Positions 27,009 through 35,699 of a DNA stretch of 64,000 nt are shown here, in pieces (the first letter of the stretch is position 1; each line of letters starts with the position of its first letter). The stretch covers positions 744,001-808,000 of the forward strand of contig NZ_CP051534.1 of assembly GCF_016748675.1 (NCBI RefSeq), read 5' to 3'. The translations under genes and the position numbers were made by a program. The notes below the pieces were generated by a model. The model was not told the DNA's origin. It was given only the letters and a program-made list of their open reading frames with translations, and did no database searches. Source of the stretch: Helicobacter pylori. GTDB lineage: Bacteria; Campylobacterota; Campylobacteria; Campylobacterales; Helicobacteraceae.

Positions 27009-28193
27009 TCAGATTTGAATCGCTGTTTCTGTGAATACTGAATTTGTTAAATTGGATATATATTTTTCTTTAGAACGATCCAAATTATCACAAACCTCTC
27101 GGTGGTGGTTCTTTATTTCTCTGATGGTTGGATCTATCTGTCTGTAAATCGTGGTTTTTATCGTATTTTGTAATTCTTCTACCACTTTTAAGGCTTTATT
27201 GCAGTTTGATTGAATGATTTTGGCGCGCGAGTTTTTAAGAAGCTCTTCGGTTATAAATTCTGCTAATGGTTTGAAATGGGATTGATACAATAATTCTCCT
27301 GCTTTAAAATCTTTTAGAAATTTTTGTTTCTTTTCATAAAAATCAGTCTCTGGGATCAAAGCCTGTGAAAGGCCATAAAAAGCCACTTGGGCGCTCACTG
27401 CTTTATAGCCCTTGTAGTGCTCGCCTAAAACGCCTTTCATCTTTTCGTCTAAAGTTTTTAAGCTTTCTTTTTCGCTTTCATTAATAAGCCTATCTTTGAA
27501 AGCTCTTGGGTTGTTAATCGGTTTGTTGTAAATCGTCCATACCTCTGTTTGCGAATCAAGCTGTCTTTGGATTTTTTCAATCGTTCCCCTTTTCCTTTCT
27601 TCTCCTTTTTGCGGAGAATTAGGCGTTTTGGTAACATAAAAAATAGCATGGGCTTTTTGTGTGGCGTTAGAAATCTGATCAATCACTTTTTGTTCTCTGC
27701 CTTCTATCCCTGGCACATCCAGCAAAATAAAGTTTTGATGGTTGTATTGGAAAGAATAAGATCGTATTTTTAAAGTGAAATCGCTCCTCCCATCGCCTAT
27801 AGCCATTCCATCTTGCAATGAATGGAGTTCGTTTAAAATAGCTTGTTTGTTGCGTTCATCATTTTGATAGTTGTTTTGGTAATTGGAATAAAGCCGCTTG
27901 AATCGTTCTTGTTGAACTACTTTGCTTTGTTCTTTAAAAAACATCCTCAAACATTCAATAAGGGTTGATTTCCCTGCACCGGTTTCCCCATAAAAGGCGA
28001 TGGTAAAATTTTCCCACTCTTCATTATTTTTTAAACTTTCAAGCTCTTTTAAGCTTTCAGATTCTAATTTTTGAAACACCTCCAACGCTTCTTGGTTGAA
28101 TTTTTTTAGTCTTTCATTTTCATTATCAGTGTTCTTAAAAATATTTTGGAGATTTTCAATACTGGCTTTCACATCAAGATAAATGTTTTTCAT
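27009..28193 (-). CDS. Dynamin-like GTPase, first gene of the trio (LeoC-like)
   Basis: I start at ATG 28193 (MKNIYLDV) because GAGG lies 9 bases upstream and the extra 25 upstream codons have no ribosome site. The 394-residue protein has P-loop GETGAGKST (residues 69-77), G3 DVPG (159-162) and a possible G4 in WTIYNKPINN. A long helical stalk follows (TTIYRQIDPTIREIKNHHREV), and the protein ends without a membrane hairpin, which instead is in the next gene. Dynamin-type membrane remodelling is inferred; the exact role in H. pylori is not known to me. Confidence 0.75.
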   Translation of the reverse strand: MKNIYLDVKASIENLQNIFKNTDNENERLKKFNQEALEVFQKLESESLKELESLKNNEEWENFTIAFYGETGAGKSTLIECLRMFFKEQSKVVQQERFKRLYSNYQNNYQNDERNKQAILNELHSLQDGMAIGDGRSDFTLKIRSYSFQYNHQNFILLDVPGIEGREQKVIDQISNATQKAHAIFYVTKTPNSPQKGEERKRGTIEKIQRQLDSQTEVWTIYNKPINNPRAFKDRLINESEKESLKTLDEKMKGVLGEHYKGYKAVSAQVAFYGLSQALIPETDFYEKKQKFLKDFKAGELLYQSHFKPLAEFITEELLKNSRAKIIQSNCNKALKVVEELQNTIKTTIYRQIDPTIREIKNHHREVCDNLDRSKEKYISNLTNSVFTETAIQI

Positions 28194-28300
28194 TTTTGTC
28201 TGCCTCAAACGAACTTTTCTGACGCATTTTAACAAAAAAAAACGCAAACCCCCATGCTCAAGGTGCACTCTAGCCGCGCTTTTAGCCTTATGGCTAACTT

Positions 28301-29620
28301 TTAAAAAGGGCTTAAAACCTTAGCGAGTAAGATATTGTCTTTAAAGGCGCTAGGCACAATCGTGTAATGCCCGGGTTGTAAAGGGGTGGTTAGTTCGCTG
28401 TCGTTGATCAAAATTTCCCCATCCACTTCAGGCGCCCATCTCAAATCCCTTGCTTTGTAAAAATACTCGCCCTCTTTATTTTCCACTAACGCCTTAATGG
28501 GCTTATTCAATAAAGCCTTAAAAGAATGGTTTTGGTGTTTTAAAGCGATTTTATTCAAGGCTTTGATGCGAGCGTTGATAATTTTTTTAGGCACTTTTTC
28601 TAAAGAATAGGCATGCGTGTTTTCTTCCGCGCTGAAAGCAAAAATATTCAATCTATCAAACTGGAATTCGTCTAAAAACGCGCTCAATTCTTCAAATTCG
28701 CCCTCATTTTCTTCTGGATGCCCTACAATGATCGTGCTTCTTATAAAGCTTTCTTTAACCTGTTTCATGGCGTTTAAAAGCTTTAAATGGTGTGCTTGGC
28801 TGGAGTTGCGCCGCATCTTTTTAAGCATGGAGTCGCTGATATGCTGGATGGGCATGTCAAAATAATTTTGAAAAATGGGCGAGTCTTCAATCGCGCCAAT
28901 CAACTCTAAAGTGGTGCTAGAGGGGTAGAGGTATAAGATGCGAGCGCTCTTTAAGGCTTGTTGTTTGTCAATCGCCCTAATGAGCTGAATCAAGCCGTCT
29001 TTTTGCCCCTTATCGTATAAAAACGAGCTAGAATCTTGAGCGATAAAAGTCATATCCTTATAACCTTTAAGAGCCAAATCTTCCACTTCTTTTAAAATGG
29101 AGTCTAATTCCCTGCTTTGCAATTTCCCCTTAAAGCTAGGGATAGCGCAAAAAGAGCATTTTTGGTTACAGCCCTCAGAAATTTTAACATAAGCATGCAC
29201 GCTAGAACCTGTGATAATGCGCGCGTTATAATGCTCGCTTAAAAACACTTGCTCGCTGAATTGGTTTTGTTTTTTAGCGATCAAAATATCGATCTTGTCA
29301 TAATCCCCCACGCCGGTAAAAATATCCACTTCAGGGATCAACTCTTTGATTTCATCTTTATAGCGCTCGCTCAAGCACCCGCTCGCAATCAAAATCGCCC
29401 CCTCTTTTTTGTCTTTGGCGGCGTTTAGAATGGTTTGGATGCTCTCTTGTTTGGCGCTTTCAATAAACCCGCAAGTGTTGATCAAAATCACATCGGCCTT
29501 TTTAGCGTCATTAGTGAGCGTGTAATTATAAAGCTTGCCTAACATCACCTCTGAATCCACCAGGTTTTTAGAGCAACCTAATGAGATCAGGCAGAGTTGT
29601 TTGTTTTCTTTAACTTGCAT
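28301..29620 (-). CDS. rimO: Ribosomal protein uS12 methylthiotransferase RimO
   Basis: RimO is a radical-SAM enzyme that methylthiolates an Asp of ribosomal protein S12. An N-terminal UPF0004 domain has three Cys (SLGCSKNLVDSE, NTCGF, SGCLSE), the radical SAM motif is CNQKCSFC (about residues 151-158), and a C-terminal TRAM domain follows. The opening CLISLGCSKN and the AIPSFKGKLQSR segment distinguish RimO from MiaB. Length is 439 residues. It abuts the gpt gene with one intervening base. Confidence 0.95.
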   Translation of the reverse strand: MQVKENKQLCLISLGCSKNLVDSEVMLGKLYNYTLTNDAKKADVILINTCGFIESAKQESIQTILNAAKDKKEGAILIASGCLSERYKDEIKELIPEVDIFTGVGDYDKIDILIAKKQNQFSEQVFLSEHYNARIITGSSVHAYVKISEGCNQKCSFCAIPSFKGKLQSRELDSILKEVEDLALKGYKDMTFIAQDSSSFLYDKGQKDGLIQLIRAIDKQQALKSARILYLYPSSTTLELIGAIEDSPIFQNYFDMPIQHISDSMLKKMRRNSSQAHHLKLLNAMKQVKESFIRSTIIVGHPEENEGEFEELSAFLDEFQFDRLNIFAFSAEENTHAYSLEKVPKKIINARIKALNKIALKHQNHSFKALLNKPIKALVENKEGEYFYKARDLRWAPEVDGEILINDSELTTPLQPGHYTIVPSAFKDNILLAKVLSPF

Positions 29621-29621
29621 G

Positions 29622-30083
29622 TTAATGGCTTTTAAGATTTTTCAAATCCACTTCCCAAAAGAAATCAATCCATTCAGGAGCGTCTTTTAAAAACGCATCG
29701 GCTTTGTATTTCGCGCTTGTTTTTTGGAACAAACTCGCGCTATAAAACTTTTTATCAGGGTGTTTTTCTTCTAACACTTTAAGCACCGCTTCTAAAGAAT
29801 TACCGCTATCTACGATTTCATCTACCACCAAAATGGTTTTTAGACGCTCTTTGATCGTGGGGATATTTTCAATTTTTAGGGCGTTTTGTCGGTGGGTGGT
29901 GTCATAAGAAATCGCATTGATGCCATAAACTTCCCTTAAATTCCAGTGCAAGCTCAAAAAATGCGCTAAAGTCATGCCCCCTCGCATCACACACACAAGG
30001 GCTTCTGGGACACCGCAAATTCGCTCCACTTGTTTGACTAATTCCAAGCTGTCTTTCAAAAAGGCTTCATAAGAATAATGCAT
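29622..30083 (-). CDS. gpt: Purine phosphoribosyltransferase (xanthine-guanine type)
   Basis: The PRPP-binding motif LVVDEIVDSGNSLEAV (about residues 88-103) and the start MHYSYEAFLKDSLELVKQV fit the small Gpt-like phosphoribosyltransferases that salvage guanine and xanthine. Length is 153 residues. H. pylori relies heavily on purine salvage. Exact base specificity is not provable from motifs. It lies 8 bases downstream of the aminotransferase gene and directly before rimO. Confidence 0.85.
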   Translation of the reverse strand: MHYSYEAFLKDSLELVKQVERICGVPEALVCVMRGGMTLAHFLSLHWNLREVYGINAISYDTTHRQNALKIENIPTIKERLKTILVVDEIVDSGNSLEAVLKVLEEKHPDKKFYSASLFQKTSAKYKADAFLKDAPEWIDFFWEVDLKNLKSH

Positions 30084-30091
30084 TGTGATCC

Positions 30092-31201
30092 TTAAATTTC
30101 GTAATATTGCTTCAAAAAGGTTGTATTCGCCACGCCGTCAAACTCCCTTAAATCCAAATCGTTTAAGGCTAATTCTAGGGCGTTTAAAGCGTAGGCGGTT
30201 TTATAGACAGGAATGATCCCCATGTGGTTGATGCGAATGAGCGCGTCTTTATAAGGCTCTTGACCGCCCGCAAATTGCACCTGGTATTTTTCTTTCAAAA
30301 GGTTTCTCAATTCTTTGGCATGCTCATTAACAATCGTTGTCATGCTCAAACTCGGGCTTTTAGGGAAAATCTTTAAACCGAGTGCTAAAACGGCTTTTTG
30401 AGTGGCTAAAGCGGCTTTTTTAGTCTCTTGATAGAGCGCTTCAAAGCCCCCTAAATTTTGCACCAATTCAAAATAGCGCTGCAACCCTAAAGTGTGTAAA
30501 ATAGGAGCGGTGTAGCTTGTGGTGTTGTTTTTTTGGTTTTTCAATTCGCTCTTTAAATTGAAATAAAACCCCACATCGCGTTCTTCTATGCGTTCAATCG
30601 CCTTTTGGCTCAATGCGACTAGGCTCATCGCAGGAGGCAGCATGAACGCTTTTTGACTCCCTCCAATGAGCGCATCCACATGCGTTATTTCTAAAGGCTC
30701 AACCCCTAAAGCGGTGATCGCATCTACTATTACAAAAACATTCGGGTTAGTTTCTTTGATCGCTTGAGCGATTTTTTCTACAGGGTGTCGTAACCCCCCA
30801 CTAGACTCGCATGCTTGAATGCAAAACGCATCAATGTTAGGGTTGGCTTTAAGCGCGTTTAATATTTCATCTACTTGAGCCGGTGTGTCCCATTCATAAA
30901 CTAATTCATGGGCTTTGATAAAATGGGCTTTAGCGATCTTGCCAAACCTTTCGCCAAACTTGCCCGCATTAACAAAAAGCAACTCTTTTTGACACAAAGC
31001 AAGCACGCTCGCTTCCATAGCCCCTGTCCCGCTACTGCTTAAAAGCAAAACTTCTTCTAAACCGGTCATTTTTTTTAAATTTTCTCGCACGCTTTGGAAA
31101 ATATTTTCAAAATCTTTAGTGCGGTGGTGGGGCATTGGCTGAGAAAAGCTTGAGCGCATCTCTTCGCTAATGGCTACAGGGCCTGGAGTGAAAAGCAACA
31201 T
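30092..31201 (-). CDS. Class V PLP-dependent aminotransferase
   Basis: I start at ATG 31201 so that the protein begins MLLFTPGPVAISEE, the canonical first strand of this family; the longer frame adds 15 unsupported residues. The PLP Lys is in GGSQKAFMLPP and the pyridine-ring Asp in VIVDAITALGVEP. About 369 residues. Relatives include serine-pyruvate, alanine-glyoxylate and phosphoserine aminotransferases; in H. pylori a role in serine synthesis is plausible but not decided by sequence. AAAGG lies 11 bases upstream. It is divergent from pgpA. Confidence 0.85.
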   Translation of the reverse strand: MLLFTPGPVAISEEMRSSFSQPMPHHRTKDFENIFQSVRENLKKMTGLEEVLLLSSSGTGAMEASVLALCQKELLFVNAGKFGERFGKIAKAHFIKAHELVYEWDTPAQVDEILNALKANPNIDAFCIQACESSGGLRHPVEKIAQAIKETNPNVFVIVDAITALGVEPLEITHVDALIGGSQKAFMLPPAMSLVALSQKAIERIEERDVGFYFNLKSELKNQKNNTTSYTAPILHTLGLQRYFELVQNLGGFEALYQETKKAALATQKAVLALGLKIFPKSPSLSMTTIVNEHAKELRNLLKEKYQVQFAGGQEPYKDALIRINHMGIIPVYKTAYALNALELALNDLDLREFDGVANTTFLKQYYEI

Positions 31202-31312
31202 TTTAAAATTAACCTTTAATTTTTGAGAGAATTTAAAAGGTATCATACTAAAACGCGCTTAAAATTAAGCCTTATTGTTTAAAAAAATCGCTTTTTAATG
31301 CAAATAAAATGC

Positions 31313-31318
31313 TAAAAT
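31313..31318 (+). promoter_or_regulatory. -10 box (TAAAAT) of pgpA
   Basis: TGCTAAAATG is an extended -10-like box 31 bases before the TTG start of pgpA. Confidence 0.4.
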
Positions 31319-31349
31319 GCCATGATTTAAAAAGAATTTAAGGCAATGA

Positions 31350-31826
31350 TTGGATAAATTTAGTCTTCGCGCGTGTTTTTTAACCCTTTTTTTTAGCGGG
31401 TATTCTAAAAAAGCTCCTGGAACGATAGGGAGTTTAGTAGCGTTGTTACTAGGCTTACCCGTTTTAATTTTTTCGGCTAACACTTTGTTTTTAGGGGCGA
31501 TTTTTATTGGGCTTATCGCTATCGCTCAAATAGACAAGGAAGAAGAAGAGACTAAGAGACATGACAGCTCTTACATTGTGATAGACGAATTAGTGGGCAT
31601 GTGGCTGGCGATGGCGATTAGCGGGTTATCGTTAGCGGGCGTGGTTTTGAGTTTTATCTTTTTTAGGATCTATGATATTACTAAACCCTCACTCATTGGC
31701 AAAATAGACAAAGAAGTTAAAGGAGGCTTAGGGGTTGTGGCTGATGACGCTTTAGCGGGCGTTTTAGCTGGATTGAGCGCGTTATTAGTCATCCATATTT
31801 TAGGATTTTTTAACATTAAATTTTAA
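31350..31826 (+). CDS. pgpA: Phosphatidylglycerophosphatase A
   Basis: PgpA dephosphorylates phosphatidylglycerol phosphate in the inner membrane. The 158-residue protein has the family motifs APGTIGSLVAL (about residues 21-31) and SSYIVIDELVGMW (about 72-84), plus VVADDALAG near the C-terminus, and three to four hydrophobic segments. The start is TTG at 31350 with AAGG upstream; a nearby ATG at 31346 leads to an immediate stop in another frame. Confidence 0.88.
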   Translation: MDKFSLRACFLTLFFSGYSKKAPGTIGSLVALLLGLPVLIFSANTLFLGAIFIGLIAIAQIDKEEEETKRHDSSYIVIDELVGMWLAMAISGLSLAGVVLSFIFFRIYDITKPSLIGKIDKEVKGGLGVVADDALAGVLAGLSALLVIHILGFFNIKF

Positions 31827-31903
31827 TTTTAAGAAAATTCAAAAGCCTTTTTTTAGGTAAATATAGATAGACTTTATTGCAATCGTTTTTAGGGAGTTTG
31901 ATC

Positions 31904-32947
31904 GTGGAGTTTTGCGTTTTATTTGGTGGGGCGAGCTTTGAGCATGAAATCAGCATTGTGAGCACGATCGCGCTTAAAGGGGTGTTAAAGGATAGGATTA
32001 AATATTTTATTTTTTTAGATGAAAACCATCATTTTTATTTGATTGAAGAATCCAACATGCATTCAAAATACTTCGCTCAAATCAAAGAAAAAAAATTACC
32101 CCCCCTAACCCTTGCACACAATGGCTTGCTTAAGAACTCGTTTTTAGGCGCTAAGATTATAGAACTGCCCCTAGTAATCAATCTTGTGCATGGGGGCGAT
32201 GGCGAAGACGGGAAATTAGCGAGCTTGTTGGAATTTTATCGTATCGCTTTTATAGGCCCTAGGATTGAAGCGAGCGTGCTGAGTTACAACAAATATTTAA
32301 CCAAACTTTATGCCAAAGATTTAGGGGTAAAGACTTTAGATTATGTGCTTTTGAATGAAAAAAACCGCACTAACGCCCTGGATTTGATTGGGTTTAATTT
32401 CCCTTTCATTGTCAAGCCCAGTAACGCCGGAAGCTCCTTAGGGGTGAGCGTTGTGAAAGAAGAAAAAGAATTGATTTACGCTTTAGACAGCGCGTTTGAA
32501 TATTCTAAAGAAGTCTTAATAGAACCTTTCATTCAGGGCGTGAAAGAATACAATTTAGCCGGTTGTAAGATCAAAAAGGATTTTTGTTTTTCCTATATTG
32601 AAGAGCCTAACAAACAGGAATTTTTAGATTTCAAACAAAAATATTTGGATTTTTCACGCACCAAAGCCCCTAAAGCGAACCTTTCTAACGCCCTAGAAGA
32701 ACAATTAAAAGAAAATTTTAAAAAACTCTATAACGATTTGTTTAGTGGCGCGATCATTCGTTGCGATTTTTTTGTCATAGAAAATGAAGTGTATCTTAAT
32801 GAGATCAACCCCATTCCTGGCAGTTTGGCCAATTATTTGTTTGATGATTTTAAAACAACGCTAGAACATTTAGCGCAATCGTTACCCAAAACCCCTAAAA
32901 TCCAAATCAAAAACTCTTATTTGTTGCAAATCCAAAAGAATAAGTAA
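31904..32947 (+). CDS. ddl: D-alanine-D-alanine ligase
   Basis: Ddl makes the D-Ala-D-Ala dipeptide of peptidoglycan. The start is placed at GTG 31904: AGGGAG lies 7 bases upstream and the protein then begins MEFCVLFGGASFEHEISI, the conserved ATP-grasp opening, for 347 residues. LVHGGDGEDGKLASLLE, KPSNAGSSLGVSVV and the metal-binding EINPIPGSL are intact. TAATG couples it to the downstream hydrolase gene. It forms a cell-wall cluster with murF. Confidence 0.95.
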   Translation: MEFCVLFGGASFEHEISIVSTIALKGVLKDRIKYFIFLDENHHFYLIEESNMHSKYFAQIKEKKLPPLTLAHNGLLKNSFLGAKIIELPLVINLVHGGDGEDGKLASLLEFYRIAFIGPRIEASVLSYNKYLTKLYAKDLGVKTLDYVLLNEKNRTNALDLIGFNFPFIVKPSNAGSSLGVSVVKEEKELIYALDSAFEYSKEVLIEPFIQGVKEYNLAGCKIKKDFCFSYIEEPNKQEFLDFKQKYLDFSRTKAPKANLSNALEEQLKENFKKLYNDLFSGAIIRCDFFVIENEVYLNEINPIPGSLANYLFDDFKTTLEHLAQSLPKTPKIQIKNSYLLQIQKNK

Positions 32948-33672
32948 TGGCCAAACGCAGTATCGCTTATTTGGATAGCGTTTTTGACATTTCCTACACT
33001 TTTATAGACCACCATAGCCCCTTAAACGCCTTGTTTTTGCATGGTTGGGGGAGTTCTAAAGAAATCATGCAACAAGCGTTTCAAGGCTGTTTTTTGAATT
33101 ACAACCATTTGTATGTGGATTTGCCCGGCTTCAATCAAAGCCCTAACGATGAAAAAGTCTTAGAGACTAAAGATTATGCTAATATCATCAATTTGTTCTT
33201 AAAAAGCGTGGATAAAAAAGCGCATGTCGTTTTTGGGCATAGCTTTGGAGGGAAAGTAGCGATCTTGTGTGAAAACGAACGGATGGTTTTATTGAGCAGC
33301 GCGGGGATCTTAGAGCCAAAACCCTTAAAAGTGCGTTGTAAAATCCTTTTAGCTAAAATCTTTAAAAAATTAGGCTTGAATTTAGGGTTTTTGAGGAGTA
33401 AGGACGCTATGGGGCTTAATCAAGCGATGTATGAAACCTTTAAAAAAGTAGTTAGCGAGGACTTTAGCGAGCATTTCAAACGATGCGAGAAGGAAGTTTT
33501 ATTATTTTGGGGTAAAGATGATAAAGCAACCCCCTTAAGCTCCGCTCAAAAAATGCAAACCCTATTGAAAAAGAGCGCGTTATTTGTTTTAGAAGGGGAT
33601 CATTTCTTTTTTTTAAACCAAGCAAAAGAGATTGAAAAACTAGTGGAGAATTACCATCATGCAAAGTCTTAG
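32947..33672 (+). CDS. Alpha/beta-hydrolase fold protein
   Basis: The 241-residue protein has the nucleophile elbow FGHSFGGKV (Ser at about residue 100), an oxyanion region LHGWGSSKE (about 29-37), an acid in WGKDDKATP and a terminal His in EGDHFFFLNQ, so the triad is complete. The substrate is unknown. It is locked between ddl (1-base overlap) and murF (14-base overlap), which hints at a cell-envelope role. No signal peptide, so cytoplasmic. Confidence 0.85.
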   Translation: MAKRSIAYLDSVFDISYTFIDHHSPLNALFLHGWGSSKEIMQQAFQGCFLNYNHLYVDLPGFNQSPNDEKVLETKDYANIINLFLKSVDKKAHVVFGHSFGGKVAILCENERMVLLSSAGILEPKPLKVRCKILLAKIFKKLGLNLGFLRSKDAMGLNQAMYETFKKVVSEDFSEHFKRCEKEVLLFWGKDDKATPLSSAQKMQTLLKKSALFVLEGDHFFFLNQAKEIEKLVENYHHAKS

Positions 33673-35140
33673 TTGGCTGAATTTAGCGTTTCGTTGGCTC
33701 TTTATAACAGGGCTTGGCTATTATATAATGACTTTATTGCAATGGTATCATTACAGCGTGTTTAGGATCTTAACTAAGCACCACAAAATGCGTTGGCATG
33801 GGGTTTATTTCCTTTTGCCTTTAGGGGTGTTTATCCTATCGTATGCTTTCAAAATACCATTTGTTTTTGATTTCTTTTGCGGCGTTATTCAAATGCCCAT
33901 GCTCATTATCTGGGCCAAACGCAACGACAAGCCTTTAGTTTTCACGCCAAGGGTGAAGCGCTTTTTTATCTTCTTATTACTCTTTTTAATCTTGCATGAA
34001 ATCTTAAACACAGAACTAGTCCCTTTGAATGGGATTTCGCTCGCGCTAGGCTATTTGTGTTTATTTATATTCGTTTTGAGCGCTTCTTTAATCTTTGAAA
34101 AACTCTTATCCAAGCAGTATTTGCAAACCGCTAAAGACAAAATCGCCTCTTTAAAGAATTTAAAAGTCATCGCCATTACCGGAAGTTTTGGGAAAACCAG
34201 CACCAAAAATTTCTTGCTTCAAATCTTACAAACCACATTCAATGCGCATGCAAGCCCCAAAAGCGTCAACACCCTTTTAGGGCTTGCGAATGATATTAAC
34301 CAGAATTTAGATGATAAGAGTGAAATCTATATCGCTGAAGCCGGGGCAAGGAATAAGGGTGATATTAAAGAAATCACCCGCCTTATTGAACCGCACCTTG
34401 CCGTGATCGCAGAAGTGGGCGAACAGCATTTAGAATATTTTAAAACTTTAGAAAATATTTGCGAGACTAAAGCGGAATTATTGGATTCCAAGCGCTTAGA
34501 AAAAGCCTTTTGTTACTCTGTGGAAAAAATCAAACCCTATGCCCCTAAAGATAGCCCTTTAATAGATGTTTCTAGCCTGGTTAAAAACATCCAATCCACT
34601 TTAAAAGGCACTTCTTTTGAAACGCTTATCAATGGCGTTTGGGAAAGATTTGAAACGAAGGTTTTAGGGGAGTTTAGCGCTTATAATATCGCTTCAGCGA
34701 TTTTAATCGCTAAGCATTTAGGCTTAGAGACCGAAAGGATCAAACGGCTTGTTTTGGAACTCAACCCTATTGCCCATCGTTTGCAACTTTTGGAAGTGAA
34801 TCAAAAAATCATCATAGACGATAGCTTTAATGGGAATTTAAAGGGCATGTTAGAGGGCATTCGTTTAGCAAGCTTGCATCAAGGGCGTAAGGTTATTGTA
34901 ACACCGGGATTGGTGGAAAGCAATACAGAAAGTAATGAGGCTTTAGCGCAAAAAATAGACGAGGTTTTTGATGTCGCTATCATCACAGGGGAGTTGAATT
35001 CCAAAACGATTGCTTCACAATTGAAAACCCCCCAAAAAATCTTACTTAAGGATAAGGCGCAATTGGAAAATATCTTACAAGCCACCACGATTCAAGGCGA
35101 TTTGATTTTATTCGCTAATGACGCCCCTAATTACATTTAG
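33659..35140 (+). CDS. murF: UDP-MurNAc-tripeptide-D-Ala-D-Ala ligase MurF, with N-terminal membrane domain
   Basis: MurF adds D-Ala-D-Ala to the UDP-MurNAc tripeptide. The ATP-binding motif ITGSFGKTSTKNFL lies at about residues 172-185, with AEAGARNKGDI, HLAVIAEVGEQHLEYF and IIDDSFNGN following in Mur-ligase order. The first 155 residues are not the usual MurF substrate domain but four or five hydrophobic segments (for example LLPLGVFILSYAFKIPFVF, FFIFLLLFLILHEIL), so the enzyme appears membrane-anchored. Length is 493 residues. The gene directly follows ddl and its coupled hydrolase. Confidence 0.92.
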   Translation: MQSLSWLNLAFRWLFITGLGYYIMTLLQWYHYSVFRILTKHHKMRWHGVYFLLPLGVFILSYAFKIPFVFDFFCGVIQMPMLIIWAKRNDKPLVFTPRVKRFFIFLLLFLILHEILNTELVPLNGISLALGYLCLFIFVLSASLIFEKLLSKQYLQTAKDKIASLKNLKVIAITGSFGKTSTKNFLLQILQTTFNAHASPKSVNTLLGLANDINQNLDDKSEIYIAEAGARNKGDIKEITRLIEPHLAVIAEVGEQHLEYFKTLENICETKAELLDSKRLEKAFCYSVEKIKPYAPKDSPLIDVSSLVKNIQSTLKGTSFETLINGVWERFETKVLGEFSAYNIASAILIAKHLGLETERIKRLVLELNPIAHRLQLLEVNQKIIIDDSFNGNLKGMLEGIRLASLHQGRKVIVTPGLVESNTESNEALAQKIDEVFDVAIITGELNSKTIASQLKTPQKILLKDKAQLENILQATTIQGDLILFANDAPNYI

Positions 35141-35143
35141 GAA

Positions 35144-35635
35144 ATGAACATGCAACATTTATACGCTCCTTGGCGCGAAAGTTATTTGAAAGAGAAAAAT
35201 AAGAGTTGTGTCTTTTGTGGGATTTCTCAAAACCCTACAAAAGATCCAGAGAACAGAGTGCTTTATAGAAATAGCGATCTCTTTGTGGTGATGAACGCCT
35301 ACCCTTATAACCCGGGGCATTTGTTGATCATTCCCCATGCGCATCAAGCGAGCGTGGAACTTTTAGATCTGAATACTTGGCTGAACATGAATAAATTAGC
35401 GCCTAAAGTGTTAAAAGCGTTGTATGCTTATGGCGCTCAAGGGATCAATTTAGGTTTGAATTTGCACAGAAACGCCGGAGCAGGAATCCCTGAGCATTTG
35501 CACATGCATTTAGTGCCTAGGTTTTTAGGCGATAGCAATTTTATGAGCGTTATCGCTCAAACCAGGGTGTGCGGGATTGATCTTAATGAAACCTATCTTA
35601 CCTTAAAAAACTTATTAGAAAAGGAGCTTCATTGA
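35144..35635 (+). CDS. HIT-family nucleotide hydrolase/transferase
   Basis: The histidine triad HLHMHLVPRF (about residues 112-121) and the N-terminal CVFCGISQNPTKDPENRVLYR with GHLLIIPHAH define a HIT protein of the Ap4A phosphorylase/HINT-like group. Length is 163 residues. CxxC near the start may bind zinc. It follows murF after 3 bases. The substrate is probably a nucleoside phosphoramidate or dinucleotide, inferred from the family. Confidence 0.9.
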   Translation: MNMQHLYAPWRESYLKEKNKSCVFCGISQNPTKDPENRVLYRNSDLFVVMNAYPYNPGHLLIIPHAHQASVELLDLNTWLNMNKLAPKVLKALYAYGAQGINLGLNLHRNAGAGIPEHLHMHLVPRFLGDSNFMSVIAQTRVCGIDLNETYLTLKNLLEKELH

Positions 35636-35699
35636 AAACAAACGCTTTTAGTTCGGGTGCGCTACAATTGATTTTAATTCATTTTAGGGAGTGTCAGCG

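Noticed and set aside
28194..28268. Upstream extension of the first dynamin-like protein
   Set aside because: The extra 25 codons are rich in Leu/Arg/Lys and lack a ribosome site, while MKNIYLDV at 28193 has GAGG at a suitable distance.
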